This document shows, piece by piece, positions 8,235 through 18,003 of a stretch of DNA of 20,778 nt. Position 1 is the stretch's first letter, and each line of letters begins with the position of its first letter. The position numbers and the translations under genes are program-made. The notes below the pieces were generated by a model. That model did no database searches. It saw nothing but the letters and a program-made list of their open reading frames with translations, and was not told the DNA's origin. This DNA comes from Plantago elongata. Lineage: Eukaryota > Streptophyta > Magnoliopsida > Lamiales > Plantaginaceae. The stretch covers positions 1-20,778 of the forward strand of contig JAYMSP010003173.1 of NCBI GenBank assembly GCA_036897095.1, given 5' to 3'.

Positions 8235-8490
8235 TGCTCGTATCGATTGAGACAAGACGTTGGAGGCACGTGTTCAAGGGAGAAGTTCCAGGGTTGAAGA
8301 AAAGAAGATGTGAAGGTGAGGTTGAGGAAGGAATGGTTTTGCAGATCAGAGGAGAGCAAAGTAAGGAACATAAGAAGAAGATCGCAAGTGAAACTGCATC
8401 GAGTGGATCAATGGTAATTTCTAGAGGCGTTTCCAGGCTACGTGCGAATGCCGAATTGGATCAAATCAAGACTGATATGGAGAAAGTTAT
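8235..8490 (+). pseudogene. Class I small heat-shock protein relic, unit 2 (best preserved)
   Basis: After ARID at 8235 and a frameshift, one frame runs through most of the alpha-crystallin domain: HVFKGEVPGLKKRRC, EGEVEEGMVLQIRGEQSKEH, then a degraded WHRVERSSG stretch, and RANAELDQIKTDMEKVM. It matches class I sHSPs (HVFKADLPGLKKEEV, VEVEE, LQISGERSKE, NAKVDQVKASMENGV). The N-terminal third and the last strand with its I-x-I motif are missing, and GVLTV is lost after DMEKV. There is no ATG in frame at the right place. The 3' flank keeps AATAAAA near 8590, so a polyadenylation site may survive. It converges on the broken MADS beta copy. Confidence 0.75.
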
Positions 8491-8717
8491 GAAATATACG
8501 TGTTTCTTGTTTTGTTCAGTTATATCCTTTTTTGTTAGACTTTTTTTATACAATGAAGGATTACATGTAATTTGTGTAAAAGGTTATGCAATAAAAACTT
8601 AAAGACCATTGTCCTCCATACAAAATCTGAAAACACAGGTACTGGAAAACAAAACACAGCATTACTGAAAAAGAAAACAACCAAACATAACATAACATAA
8701 GTAAAATGATCAAACAA

Positions 8718-9202
8718 CTAATTCTGATCCATAGAACTTGAGCCTTCACCTGACTTCAGCTTCTCCATGTGACTAGATGTTTCTTCACGAACACGTTGAA
8801 AGAACGCTTTCATTTTTTCCAGCTCTTCCTTGTCCATCTGCTCCAAATTAAAATCATTATACTTACCTTATGCATATGTTTTCTTCTCCTCCCCGTCCAA
8901 CTTCTTCCCCCGTTCGAGCTCAGCGGAAAGTTGTGCTCTCAGCTCCCCTTGCTTTTGTTTCATCTTATTGAGAGTCCCGCGGACAAAGATATCATCCACC
9001 TGTTAAAAACGGTTGGCTGACGGTCTGGATTCTGGTAGGGGTTAATAACCGACTCCATGGAGGGAGAGAAAATGCATGCAGAGTGTCTGTTGGACTGTAA
9101 ATAACAATGCCAATATCTGCACAAAAATTGGTGCAATATTTGCTAGCTTTGTTGAACAAGCGTTGACGGCGCTTTGAGAATTTAGTATACAAGTTCTCTT
9201 TA
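8718..9202 (-). pseudogene. Type I MADS-box pseudogene, beta copy of unit 2, 5'-truncated
   Basis: It is homologous to 1768-2301 from codon 18 (NLYTKFSKRRQRLFNKASKY) to the stop at 8718 (GSSSMDQN). The first 17 codons, the start ATG and the whole promoter are gone. Homology ends at 9201-9202, followed by a 20-bp repeat of the edge and then the GATCCG-repeat interior. At least two single-base losses shift the frame (in the A-run near 9069 and in the CCTGTTAAAAACGG stretch near 9000), and the KKARADGKYND part is altered near 8870. It is clearly dead. Confidence 0.82.
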
Positions 9203-9221
9203 TTTAGTATACAAGTTCTCT
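9180..9221. repeat. 22-bp tandem duplication at the truncation edge
   Basis: ATTTAGTATACAAGTTCTCT occurs twice with a 22-bp period exactly at the edge of the truncated MADS copy. Such a junction duplication is typical of repair by template slippage. Confidence 0.75.
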
Positions 9222-9222
9222 A

Positions 9223-9410
9223 TTCAAAGCGGATCAGATAACGAATAAATTCGTCGAATAAATGTTAAATTTGCGAATATATGTTATCCATGATATTTTA
9301 ATTAAAAAAATATTTTTTCAACATTTATTGAACAATAAAATGACGAATAAAAATAAAACTATAGAAACCAGGAGAGAACACCAAACAACAAAGGTTCAAA
9401 TAATTCAATA
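9223..9410. mobile_element. Internal fragment of the GATCCG-rich repeat
   Basis: Collinear with 4308-4490 (shared runs CAACATTTATTGAACAATAA and GAGAACACCAAACAA), but with neither end of the element present. It joins directly to the truncated MADS copy at 9202-9222. Confidence 0.65.
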
Positions 9411-9919
9411 CCCCAATTCAGAAGAACGTGAATTAGTATTAATTCACCTCCTAATTCTCTTCACTAATTCACGAACTAAGAAAAATGAAATAAAAGAAGC
9501 TGAAATAATTTCCCTAACCTACTCGGTAGACCTAACGACGCTTGTTAAAACAATCACCAACGACTTATCTTCCTTGGTGATTCATTCCCTTTCTTATTCT
9601 CTAGACTTTAATCTCACGTTAACTTTCTCCATATGCCAATTCTTAGAGTGGTGGCTTCGTGATTTCGGTGAGGTTGAGGGCAATATGAGGAGACGTTGGT
9701 GTGTTGATCCATGGAAGAGATTGAGATATTTAGCTAATGTTCCTATTTTGGGGAAATTAAGACGTAAAACTGGAATTAAGTGCTAGCGTGTGTGGCCAAT
9801 ACACATTCCCTAGTTCTTATCTTACTACTGGCGCCGCTTCTTACATTGGACAAGATTTATGCCCTGACTAGTCAAAAGATTAGTTTCATCTTTCATGATG
9901 TAGAAAGTATGAATTCTGG
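9411..9919. other. Spacer before unit 3, no recognised gene
   Basis: An ORF of 174 codons from ATG 9262 to 9786 runs through this stretch. Its first half lies in the repeat, while its second half is more ordinary in composition (FGEVEGNMRRRWCVDPWKRL). I recognise no domain and the corresponding part of the unit 1 spacer does not conserve it, so I treat it as chance or unknown. From 9780 to 9920 the sequence matches 5855-5990. Confidence 0.4.
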
Positions 9920-9981
9920 TGTTCTTTGATTGAAACAACCCCAAACGGTGTGCCTGAATATCTCAACATTGCTACTACTAC

Positions 9982-10239
9982 TTGTTCCTAAGGTGGAAGG
10001 TTCCGCCTCTAGTTTCAACACAAAGCAGTCTTCATTGTTGGCGATTTACCAGAACTGATACAACAGAGCAATGGGATTCCTCAATTGATGTCACCACTGG
10101 CCCCAAGGATATCAATTCCCTGCCCCTTTCGGAGGCTCGGAACTTCTTGCAAGGCCATGAGTTTCTCAACTTTTTATTAGCTTGTATGGTGTTTGCATGT
10201 GTCATCTCCTGGATTTTCCACTTCAACGTACATTCATGA
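9982..10239 (+). pseudogene. Small tail-anchored-like membrane protein ORF without an ATG
   Basis: The open frame of 85 codons ends at TGA 10239. It reads RWKVPPLVSTQSSLHCWRFT, a polar middle (TTGPKDINSLPLSEARNFL), and one hydrophobic segment near the C-terminus (FLNFLLACMVFACVISWIF) followed by HFNVHS. The shape (basic, Ser/Thr-rich N-terminus and a C-terminal membrane span) suggests a small organelle tail-anchored protein, but I do not recognise a family. The frame begins at TTG 9982 with no ATG before the membrane segment, so it is probably a fragment or start-lost copy. Its normal amino-acid composition sets it apart from surrounding junk. Confidence 0.35.
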
Positions 10240-10316
10240 TCTCCTCGCTCGTTCTGCAACAAACTATTATCCTAGTTGTTGTCTGCCCAGGATGTTATTA
10301 TTATTTCTTTTTCCAC

Positions 10317-10500
10317 CACCAATGACCAATCATCCAAGTTAAAATTACAAACCAACGAGCTCCAATCCACCAACATAAGTGACACTGCGCCAAACCCATA
10401 TAATCACCAATGTACTAATCATCCAAGTTAAAGTTACAAAACAACAAGCTCTAAAGTCTAAACCACCAACACAATGTGCCAACGAGGCAAACCTATATCA
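10317..10500. repeat. Two tandem copies of a roughly 88-bp sequence
   Basis: CACCAATGACCAATCATCCA at 10317 returns as CACCAATGTACTAATCATCC at 10405, followed in both by AAGTTAAA.TTACAAA, CAACAAGCTC-like, and CCAA(C)ACA...TGTGCC/ACTGCGCC blocks. The copies are imperfect, so the duplication is not recent. Confidence 0.6.
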
Positions 10501-10792
10501 TAGATATTCACTTTTTTTGGGTTATATCTACTAGACTGACTTCCATCATCATGGGAAGAGAGTATGAAGCTTTAATCGAATTTTTAGTGGTTCTTCCTCT
10601 TTTTCTTTTCGTGAAGCTGGGGAGAGGACAAGGACTCTCCAGGCTTGAACATGTAAATGTACATCATCCGGAACTCCGAGGACCTCTATTGTACACTTGC
10701 AACATAATCGTATTAAATGTAATAGGTTTCATTTCCTCAAGTACTAATATGTTTATGTTTATAGATGGATTCATAGAGATAGACCATCCATT

Positions 10793-10915
10793 TCAACGAT
10801 GTCCAGCTTTACAAAGCCCATCAATAATTATCTCATCAAATTCTTTCATCTTCCCTTTCAAGATTTCTTCCACACATATTTCATCATCTGCCACCTTGTG
10901 CAAACGAGTGAAATT
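10793..10915 (-). pseudogene. Possible pentatricopeptide-repeat (PPR) gene scrap
   Basis: The minus strand reads LHKVADDEICVEEILKGK followed by MKEFDEIIIDGLCKAGH and then a stop. IIIDGLCKAG is the hallmark second-helix segment of plant PPR motifs (usual form NTLIDGLCKAGR). Only one repeat is legible, and flanking frames give no second one. The 169-codon plus-strand ORF over this region is then a shadow. Confidence 0.35.
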
Positions 10916-10975
10916 TTATTTGAACTCCAAAGGAATTAGAGTTAGTCTTCTACATTTCCAATTATACCCCTTATT

Positions 10976-11000
10976 CCTAGCCTAGCCTAGCCTAGCCTGG
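10976..11000. repeat. CCTAG microsatellite
   Basis: Four perfect CCTAG units followed by CCTGG. Confidence 0.9.
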
Positions 11001-12480
11001 TCCTTCTTCCAATTCGCTAGCTGCTTAGTTCCTCCACTATCGACTTTTGCAGTCGATCTCTTCACCACTGCACCTCACCACTATGGCCGCACCACCTCCA
11101 CCTCTCATCCTCCGCCACCGTCGTTCATCACCATCAATCCACCCGATTGAACACATTCGATTGACACCAACATCATCATCGTCCTCCACCAATCTACCAT
11201 CCGCCACCTCCATCAACCACCATGCCAGTTCGTCACTCCCATCACCTCTCCCCAATTCCGACCTCAAATCCACCCAGCTCCTCCAATTCGACATCACCAC
11301 ACCAATCTTCCACCACCACAACCACCGCGTTTCTATTCGCCTCCACCATTGTTGACATCGCCTGTAGCCTCTTCCTCTTCGTCACCTTCCAGTTTCGACT
11401 TCGCCTCCATACCTCGCCAGACACTCGACCAATCATTTTGATCGACTGCACCTGATTTCCCTTCCTCTTCGACTCGGTTTGATCTGAGCCCAGAGGCGTG
11501 CCACTCGTCCATGCTTCGTCCTCTCTCCGTTCTTCACCCTTCCGGTAAGTTTTTCTTATAGTGATTCGATCTGAGTTGGGTGTTTGTTGTTTGGTTTGAT
11601 ATGTTCTCTGTAGTGAGTGCTCTGCCTGTCTCTTCACCTAGTCGACCTGCTCTGTTCGAATTTATGTTTGGTCTGGTTTCGTACCTTGCAGACGGTTGCT
11701 TGATTCTTGTTGTCTACTCGTTTGTTGCCAATCGGTTCAGTATGTGTTATTGTGCTGGATGCCTAATTGCTTGGTCTTTCTTCCTATTGAATTCGTTTTG
11801 CTCCGTATGGATACCAATCAAACTGATGTATGCTTGTCGTGTTGGATTCAATTTTGTTGTGCGAGTGTTTGCTTGTGTTGTGGTTCTGTGTTCGTTTTCA
11901 TTTGCCTTTGCTTAAGTTGCTGTTAAGTTTGGCGACTTATTATAAGCTAGCTTCTATTTGATTTGGTTGTGTTTGACCTTGTGTTGACGTACTCTATTGT
12001 TAACCTTGAGCTTGCTTCGTTTGCTCGGTTTGATGATGTGTCGTTGTCGTCTTGATTGATTACTGTACCTTAGAACCTGTTCCTTCTTCTTCCTGCCGGC
12101 TCTGGTTTTGCACCTGCAAGTATGTGTACGTACAATGTGTTCATCTGCTTGTCTCTTGAGTCAATTAGTGTCCACTTTGTATGTTCATTATGTGTGTGTT
12201 TGTTATTCGAGATGCCTGACCTCTGTCTTCTGCCTGTGTTGTCGACTATGTATGTTGGACTCAACCTTGCTGCTTTGTTTTCCTCCTTATCTTAAGTCGA
12301 TTTGCCCTACTTGTAGTCATGTCGTGTCAGTTTGTAGATGTTGTCTTGTCGTTGTCACTGCTCATTCGATTGGAATATGTCTCTTTTATGTTTTCATGCA
12401 TGCTTCTGAGCTTGACTGTCTGCTTGATCGTGTTAAATCTGATATGCGTTTCTATTTGTGTAATCGATCTGCTTAATTGC
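11001..12480 (+). other. C-rich leader-like block with splice donor, then T/G-rich intron-like stretch
   Basis: From 11041 to 11540 the plus strand is C-rich and purine-poor. It holds a 90-codon ORF from ATG 11083 (MAAPPPPLILRHRRSS) of low complexity (P, S, H, T) with no domain. At 11541-11552 CCGGTAAGTTTT is a strong splice-donor match, and from there to 12480 the strand becomes T/G-rich with no real coding signal. This is the look of a plant 5' leader plus leader intron, or of the transcribed part of a long LTR. The ORFs at 11580-11915, 11696-11926, 12108-12476 and 12319-12630 are Cys/Phe/Val-rich products of the T-rich composition and are not supported as genes. Confidence 0.35.
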
Positions 12481-12629
12481 TCAACTATGGGTGACAATTT
12501 GTTAGAAAGTTGGGTAATTAATTACTTGGTCGTCGTGTTTTTAAAAACCTATATAAATATATATTTAGTATTGCATCTCAAAAATTGTGAAAGTTTCATG
12601 AAAATAAAATCACGAAAACTGCATCAATG

Positions 12630-12760
12630 ATTCCGCTCAAAAGAAAAAGATATTCGTTTACTGATTTTGGCCTCGTTTACTCATTACTGATTTGTTGGTC
12701 TCGTTTACTGGATTTACCTCGTTTATTCGATTTACTCGAATTGCCTCACCTCGTTTATGC
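12630..12760. repeat. Degenerate CTCGTTTACT-type short tandem repeats
   Basis: Six or so irregular copies of (C)TCGTTTAyT.ATTT words (TTCGTTTACTGATTT, CTCGTTTACTCATTACTGAT, CTCGTTTACTGGATT, CTCGTTTATTCGATT, CTCGTTTATGC) lie within 130 bp. Confidence 0.6.
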
Positions 12761-13415
12761 ACAATTTGGTGGGGTTCCCGATTGATAGTTGTGTCTTTCG
12801 AGTTGCTCATGAAGTGCTCTACTTACTATCCCAAGACGCGAGGCAGAAGACGCCGAGGTCTTTGGAAGTAGTATTGTACCACCCATGTACCATGGCAAGG
12901 TATTCACCTCGTTCCTCGTTTGGTAGACTTGCAATCTCAGAGTGATAAGGTCTTGAATTAGGGTTATAAGGATGACTGCACCAACGATTATTGTACCTCG
13001 TATATGCCTTGTTTATTGATTTTACTTGATTCGTTTAAAAAGAAAAATTACTTCGTTAGATTCGTTTACAAACACAAACAACCTTGTGCTAGCTTACTAC
13101 AAAGTCACTTAGCACTAAAAACCACTGAGATTTTTCTCACACTTGATTTGTTCACTTCTTGTAGACATAAGACATTTTCACTCAGGATACCTCGAAGACT
13201 TAGATGTTCAACAACAAAGAGTGGGAATTTACTCGAGATTTTTGTAACAATTAGCTTGTAAAGACTGTGTTTTAACTTCTACTGTTAAAAATAGTATGTA
13301 CTGTGAAACTTTTTTCGTACTCGCTTCTCAATATTTTTATAATGTATTTCTGTTATTGATTTTAATGCTCTTGTCTTTTGAAAAATTACTTTATAATTTT
13401 TGGGGCGTTATAATC

Positions 13416-13526
13416 CATTTTCCATTATACTGGCTTGTGAGTTGCGACATAATTGGAGAATGAGTTTGAATTGATCTGGAGGCCATGAATCTGAATTCTT
13501 CCATCATGTGGTATATATTGTCATGT

Positions 13527-13568
<42 letters not shown>

Positions 13569-13584
13569 AGAAAAGAACATATTT
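13416..13584. repeat. TA/TG microsatellite and flank
   Basis: A pure (TA)n run passes into (TG)n at about 13527-13569. The bases before it show no gene. Confidence 0.85.
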
Positions 13585-16470
13585 TATCAAGGATAAAATG
13601 TTCTTCACCCTTGGTGATCACCCATTTTTCTTCCTTGTGTACATTAATGGCATGAGAAAATTGTCTGATGTAATTTGCCTATAAAAGGCAGTTAAATTGA
13701 TGAATGAGACACACCACAGATAAATATATTCAGTTTAATACTTGTTCTTCCATTGTTTTCTAATATTTCATTGTTTTCTAATACGTTATCAGCATGAGCT
13801 GCTCTAAATCAATTTTAACCGGAGGAAAATTCTAAGAGAAGGTATATTTATCTTTCTGTCAGTATATACTAAATAAAATGCTTAAGCTATTATATTTTAT
13901 GTTTACTAGTTGATAACTAGTTAACTTACTAAAAAAGATGTTTTGCATAAATCACAAATGAAGAATTTAAGTAATTTCATTTACATTAATTACTTTGTAA
14001 CTACACATTATTATGCAAACTATCACGGAGTTCTTGATAAACATGAAATTAATTTTTATAGAAATGACAAAGCAGTTAAACTAAAAGTTTTATTCATGTC
14101 ATAACTAACATACTATTACACTTGAGCATTAATATGAATGATGAGGGCACAAACATATAACAAGATCATATAAAAGCACAACATTACATATAGAGGTTGG
14201 TGAAAAGACCAATCGGACATTTTCGCGACAAACAGTAAAATAACAATGGAAGCAATGCAAACGGAAATAATGTAGAAAAAGAGATTACACATATTGTGAA
14301 AGGAATTAAGATGAGAATGGTATGAATTTTATGAAGAAATGTTGGAGTATTTATAGAGTAAAATTTGGAAGAGTGGCCGATTTATTACAGTTGGAACAGT
14401 AATGGGGGACATAATGGTAATTTCATGACTTAATAAAATATGTGTTAAATTTATGACTTATTAAAACGGTTCTCGACAGGTATCGAACCCGCACAATCTA
14501 ATGGTCAGTATACATCTGAGCCACTGGACGAAGTTCGGTTTTATTTTCATCTTATATTTTTTCTAACATGTTTGCATTTATAGATGTCGTATATTACAAA
14601 ATTACACTTCGATGCATTGGACATATCCGGAGAAATCTATTTAAGTTGGTTGCTTGATCCAGAGCTCCATCTAAATAGCATGGGGCTCGGGGATGCTATC
14701 AAAGAGATTAATGCATTAACCGAGCAGGATAAAGCAAAAGCAATGATATTTTTGAGACATCACATCCATGATGGTCTGAAATCAGAATACCTTACAATAA
14801 AAGATCCACTTATATTGTGGACAAATTTAAATGAAAGGTATGACCATTAAAAGGTTGTGACACTTCCGGCTGCCAAATTTGAATGGCTTAACTTTAGGTT
14901 ACAAGATTTCAAAAGTGTCAATGAGTACAGCTCATCAATGCATAATATCACATCTCGCCTTTTGTTGTGTGGGGAAAAATTGTCTGATCATGATATGCTT
15001 GACAAAACATATCAAACAACACACCCAGCAAACATGATATTAATGCAGAGTTATCATAACCAAGGGTTTACGAAATACTCACAATTGCTCACCCACTTGT
15101 TGGTGGCGGAAAAGAACATTGAGTTGCTACTGAAAAGCCATCAGATGCGACCAACAGGCTCCGCCCCACGCCCAGAAATAAATAACAACAGTTCTGATGC
15201 TCCACGGGATATAAATCTGGCTTCATACAATAACTATGTACCAAATAATGGTTTTAATGAAAATTGTGGAAATAATTGTGGTGGTCATAAGAAATGGCGT
15301 GGAGGCCGTGTGAAAGCACGTGGACGTGGAATGAAACGATCCCGTGGTAACAGTCAAAATAATTATCGTGGTCAAAATTCCGGTAATAATGAAAGCAACA
15401 TTTGTTACCGTTGTGGAGACCCTGACATTTTGCAAAAGTTTGTCGCAGCGCACAACAAAGGGTTGATAGGCACCAAGCATCTCTCAAGAAAAAGCCATAG
15501 TTGAGACAAATATTGTTGAAACATATGAGGAATTCGACGACAGAACTGAGTTTCTGATTGCTGAGAAAATATGTGAACTCGAACATACATTTAACAACTA
15601 ATATTTGTATGGTGATGTATCCATTTTCTTATGGTCGTGTGGTTGATTTGTAAGATACCGTTTGATGAATTTTCTTTACTTTTGTGTGCAACAATGTAAA
15701 ATGATATATTGCTTTATGTACCAATATATCATATTTATAAATAAATCAAGTTCTTGTGTGTAAAAAAAAATTAAACTTTATCTTACTTGTGTTTTCTCTT
15801 GCATATAGAAAAACAACATATTTGAAATGAGAATTACAAGCATTAAAGGAGAGACATGCCTGGCAGACAGTGCTAGTACTCATACCATATTGAATAATGC
15901 AAAATATTTCTCAAACTTGGTATTGGGAGAGGCTGGCGTACATACAATCTCCGGAAAATCAAAGATCATCGAGGGCTATGGAAAAGTCAATATTTTATTA
16001 TCGAAAGGAACAAACTTGAAAATTGAGATGGCATTATATTCCTCAAAGTCTTATAGAAATGTATTGAGTTTTAAAGATATTTGATCAAACGGATGTCACA
16101 TTGAAACAATGAATGAGAAGGGGAAGAAATACTTGTATGTTACAAGTTCTCAATCAGGTAAGAAAAACATATTGGAAAAATTATCCATATTACATTCCGG
16201 CCTATATTACACAATGATAAGAAAGGCGGAAGTTCATGTCGTAGTAAACCAAGAGGTTACTACCGAATTCAATGTTTGGCATGACGGGTTGGGCCATCCC
16301 GGTACAATAATGATGCGTTTAATAATGTTTTATATAATGTCAAGTATAAGGACACACAAGGCGTTTAATAATGTTTTATACTTTCACAAGTCAAGTTCGT
16401 CCAATTTTGACGCTCAAGAACTAGCGCGAGTGGTATTATTCATAATTCGTCTTTTAAAATTTAGGACGCT
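13585..16470 (+). mobile_element. Ty1/copia retrotransposon fossil, broken, 3' part missing
   Basis: Parts in order: an LTR-like stretch with CTATAAAAG (about 13590-13784); a primer-site-like CGTTATCAGCATGAGCT (from about 13785); a long leader; gag (14584-15503) with the copia-type N-terminal domain, a basic RG-rich tail and a zinc knuckle beginning CYRCGD; an AT-rich spacer looking like the intron some plant copia elements have (15504-15826); a protease part with LADSASTHTIL (15827-16084); and a pre-integrase part with LGHPG (16109-16320). Integrase core, reverse transcriptase and RNase H are not seen, nor a second LTR. It is broken, with at least three or four interruptions besides the missing 3' half. 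It is old judging by this decay; LTR dating is impossible. It lies in extra DNA absent from the unit 2 spacer. Confidence 0.8.
14468..14535 (-). other. tRNA-like remnant in the copia leader
   Basis: The minus strand holds an A-box-like TGGCTCAGATG and, about 25 bases on, a perfect-looking B-box core GGTTCGATACC with pairing-like flanks (GCGGGTTCGATACCTGT). That is the internal RNA polymerase III promoter layout of a tRNA. The acceptor stem does not close and the anticodon arm is poor, so it is not a working tRNA gene. Such tRNA-like leaders may be tRNA-derived or SINE-derived. Confidence 0.4.
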
Positions 16471-16472
16471 AC

Positions 16473-16743
16473 ATTTTCAATGTGGGATTTTTCCATAACT
16501 AATTCAATCCATACACATCCAAAGCCTAAATTGTTGAATATGGCTCAATTTCCTGGTCTTCTGTTCAGTTCTATGAAGGATTAAATGTAACTGTGGTGTT
16601 AGGTTATGCAATAGAAAGTTGAAGATCATTGCTCTTCATCATATGAATTGGTTAAGCCATTCTTTTCATGAGTACAATAGAATGATCCATCATACAGATT
16701 AAGAAAGAAAAAGTACTGGAAAACAAACAACCAAACATATATG
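16473..16743. repeat. 3' flank of MADS alpha, unit 3
   Basis: Non-coding DNA homologous to 6290-6600. It resumes the unit right after the copia fossil. Confidence 0.7.
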
Positions 16744-16971
16744 TTGGAGGAGGAAGAGAAGAGAAGAACGCTCGAGCGGAAGGTAAGTATAAGGTTTTCA
16801 ATGTGGAGGAGATGGATAAGAAACAACTGGCTAAAATGAAAGTGTTGTTTGAACGTGTTCGTGCAAACAACACTTCCATTTCAACCAACTCTTCCTTACC
16901 CATCACCTCCACATTAAAGTCCTTGTACTTGCCTTCTGATCGAGCTTTCTTCTCTTCCTCTTTCAACCTCC
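16744..16971. repeat. Head-to-head inverted duplication of MADS coiled-coil sequence
   Basis: The left arm 16744-16851 and right arm 16864-16971 are inverse copies, roughly 75-80% matched by eye over 108 bp, with a 12-base loop. The innermost 10 bp pair perfectly (GTGTTGTTTG with CAAACAACAC). Both arms derive from the LDEEEKKARADGKY...MDKEELAKMK coding part of the MADS family. A transcript of either strand would fold into one long imperfect hairpin. Confidence 0.85.
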
Positions 16972-16987
16972 CCCCCCCCCCCCCCCC
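16970..16987. repeat. Run of 18 C
   Basis: It sits where intact paralogs have CTTCTTCCCCCGTTCGAGCT, so it looks like slippage growth of an existing five-C tract inside the gene. Confidence 0.85.
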
Positions 16988-17539
16988 TCGAGCCCAGCAG
17001 CAAAACTTTTTAAATATAAGTACTTAAAAAGTATAGTTGTATAATAGAAATAAAAGACACCCTAATTGTAGTCGGAGATTTATTCCATTATGCCCTTTAA
17101 AGTTTAAACATATACCTTTATAGTTCTCTTGTCTTCTGAAAAGGGTGGAAGAGTACCATACTTATCCGTAGCCTTAGTACGCGATTCCTATGTGCTCTCA
17201 GCTCGCTTTGCCTCTGGCTCACCCTCTTGATAGACCACGGGCGTAGATATCAACCCCGAGTTCAAAAGTGCTGGCTGAGTGTTCGGATTCTGGTAGCTTT
17301 TAATAACCGACTCCATGTTGGGAGAGAAAAACGAATGCAGAGTGTTTTCTGGAGTGAAATAATAAGGCCAATATCAATACCTAAAGTGGAGCAAAAATTG
17401 CTAGCTTTGTTGAACAAGCCTTTACAACGCTTTGAGAATGTTGAATACAAGACCTCTTGGATCCATAGCAATTCTATCAAGTTATAGAAAAGCAAAGAGA
17501 TGAATGGCTTGTGTGTTTGAATGTTTACTAAGAACCAGG

Positions 17540-17548
17540 TATTTATAG
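17540..17548 (-). promoter_or_regulatory. TATA box of the MADS alpha pseudogene, unit 3
   Basis: The minus strand reads CTATAAATA at the family distance (about 75-82 bp) upstream of ATG 17466. It could drive a transcript running through the inverted duplication. Confidence 0.5.
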
Positions 17549-18003
17549 GAGAAAATAGTGATGCAAAAATGGAGTGCACAATTAACACAATTTATGAGAG
17601 TTGATATACAAGTGAAAATAAACGTAACCAAACAATCTAATTTAAAATTTGAACCAAAAAAGAAGAAATTAAATAAATGTATATACCATATAATTAAATT
17701 ATTTTGTACCAGGGTCAAACTTTTAGGGTTAAAATAGGGTGATGTTAATTAAAAATGAAATAAAATACAGTTAAAGGTTTGACTGATTTACATTTTAAAG
17801 AAGAATGAAATAGTAAGGCATAATGTTAGAATAATGAGGGTGGATTGGTGCATTAATTAAAGAATGAGAATATAATGTATTTATCGATGCAATTCTGATT
17901 TTATATAGATCGAGTTAAGAATTGATAAAATACAGTAAAACTCGTAAATAAGCATAGGTAAAATGGTACATTTAGAGGATGGAATTAGTATGTCTGAGTG
18001 TTC

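Larger units (their letters stand above)
11001..13415 (+). mobile_element. Candidate old solo LTR (Ty3/gypsy-like), fossil
   Basis: The right edge reads TTTTTGGGGCGTTATA, close to the GGGGCGTTACA end seen in many plant gypsy LTRs. A promoter-like C-rich leader and T-rich body precede it, and no internal genes are present. I found no matching partner LTR, left edge or target duplication, so the call rests on general appearance only. Age cannot be set without a partner. Confidence 0.22.
16744..17466 (-). pseudogene. Rearranged MADS alpha pseudogene, unit 3
   Basis: The C-terminal coiled-coil part (16864-16971, minus) keeps legible pieces of EEEKKARSEGKYKDFNVE and MGKEELVEMEVLF. It is mirrored by an inverted copy (16744-16851). 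An 18-C run (16970-16987) follows, then about 190 bp of unrelated AT-rich DNA (about 17003-17189), then the N-terminal part to ATG 17466. The MADS part retains TFSKRCKGLFNKASNFCSTL and ADIGL but lost the segment between MDP and ALYSTF, and has further frameshifts (for example in the TGAAATAATAAGG stretch near 17370). The critical SKRRxGLF reads SKRCKGLF. It is dead as a transcription factor. The TATA box at 17540-17548 is intact. Confidence 0.82.

Noticed and set aside
8222-8602. A 126-codon ORF as an intact small protein
   Set aside because: It begins at GTG, and its body is a frame-shifted sHSP alpha-crystallin piece running into 3' flank. It is better described as a pseudogene.
10317-10500. 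A CRISPR-like array
   Set aside because: Only two imperfect 88-bp copies without spacers. The genome is plant nuclear, so CRISPR is not expected.
10476-10985. A 169-codon plus-strand ORF
   Set aside because: No ATG at the proposed start, no domain, and the opposite strand gives a better explanation (PPR-like word).
11580-12630. Overlapping Cys/Val/Phe-rich ORFs
   Set aside because: Their composition follows the T/G-rich base content. They overlap in different frames and show no domain.
13527-13569. Possible regulatory meaning of the TA/TG repeat
   Set aside because: An ordinary dinucleotide microsatellite with no nearby gene.
16652-16966. A 104-codon minus-strand ORF with MADS-like pieces
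   Set aside because: It reads through both arms of the inverted duplication, so its second half is the antisense of the first. It is an artefact of the structure.
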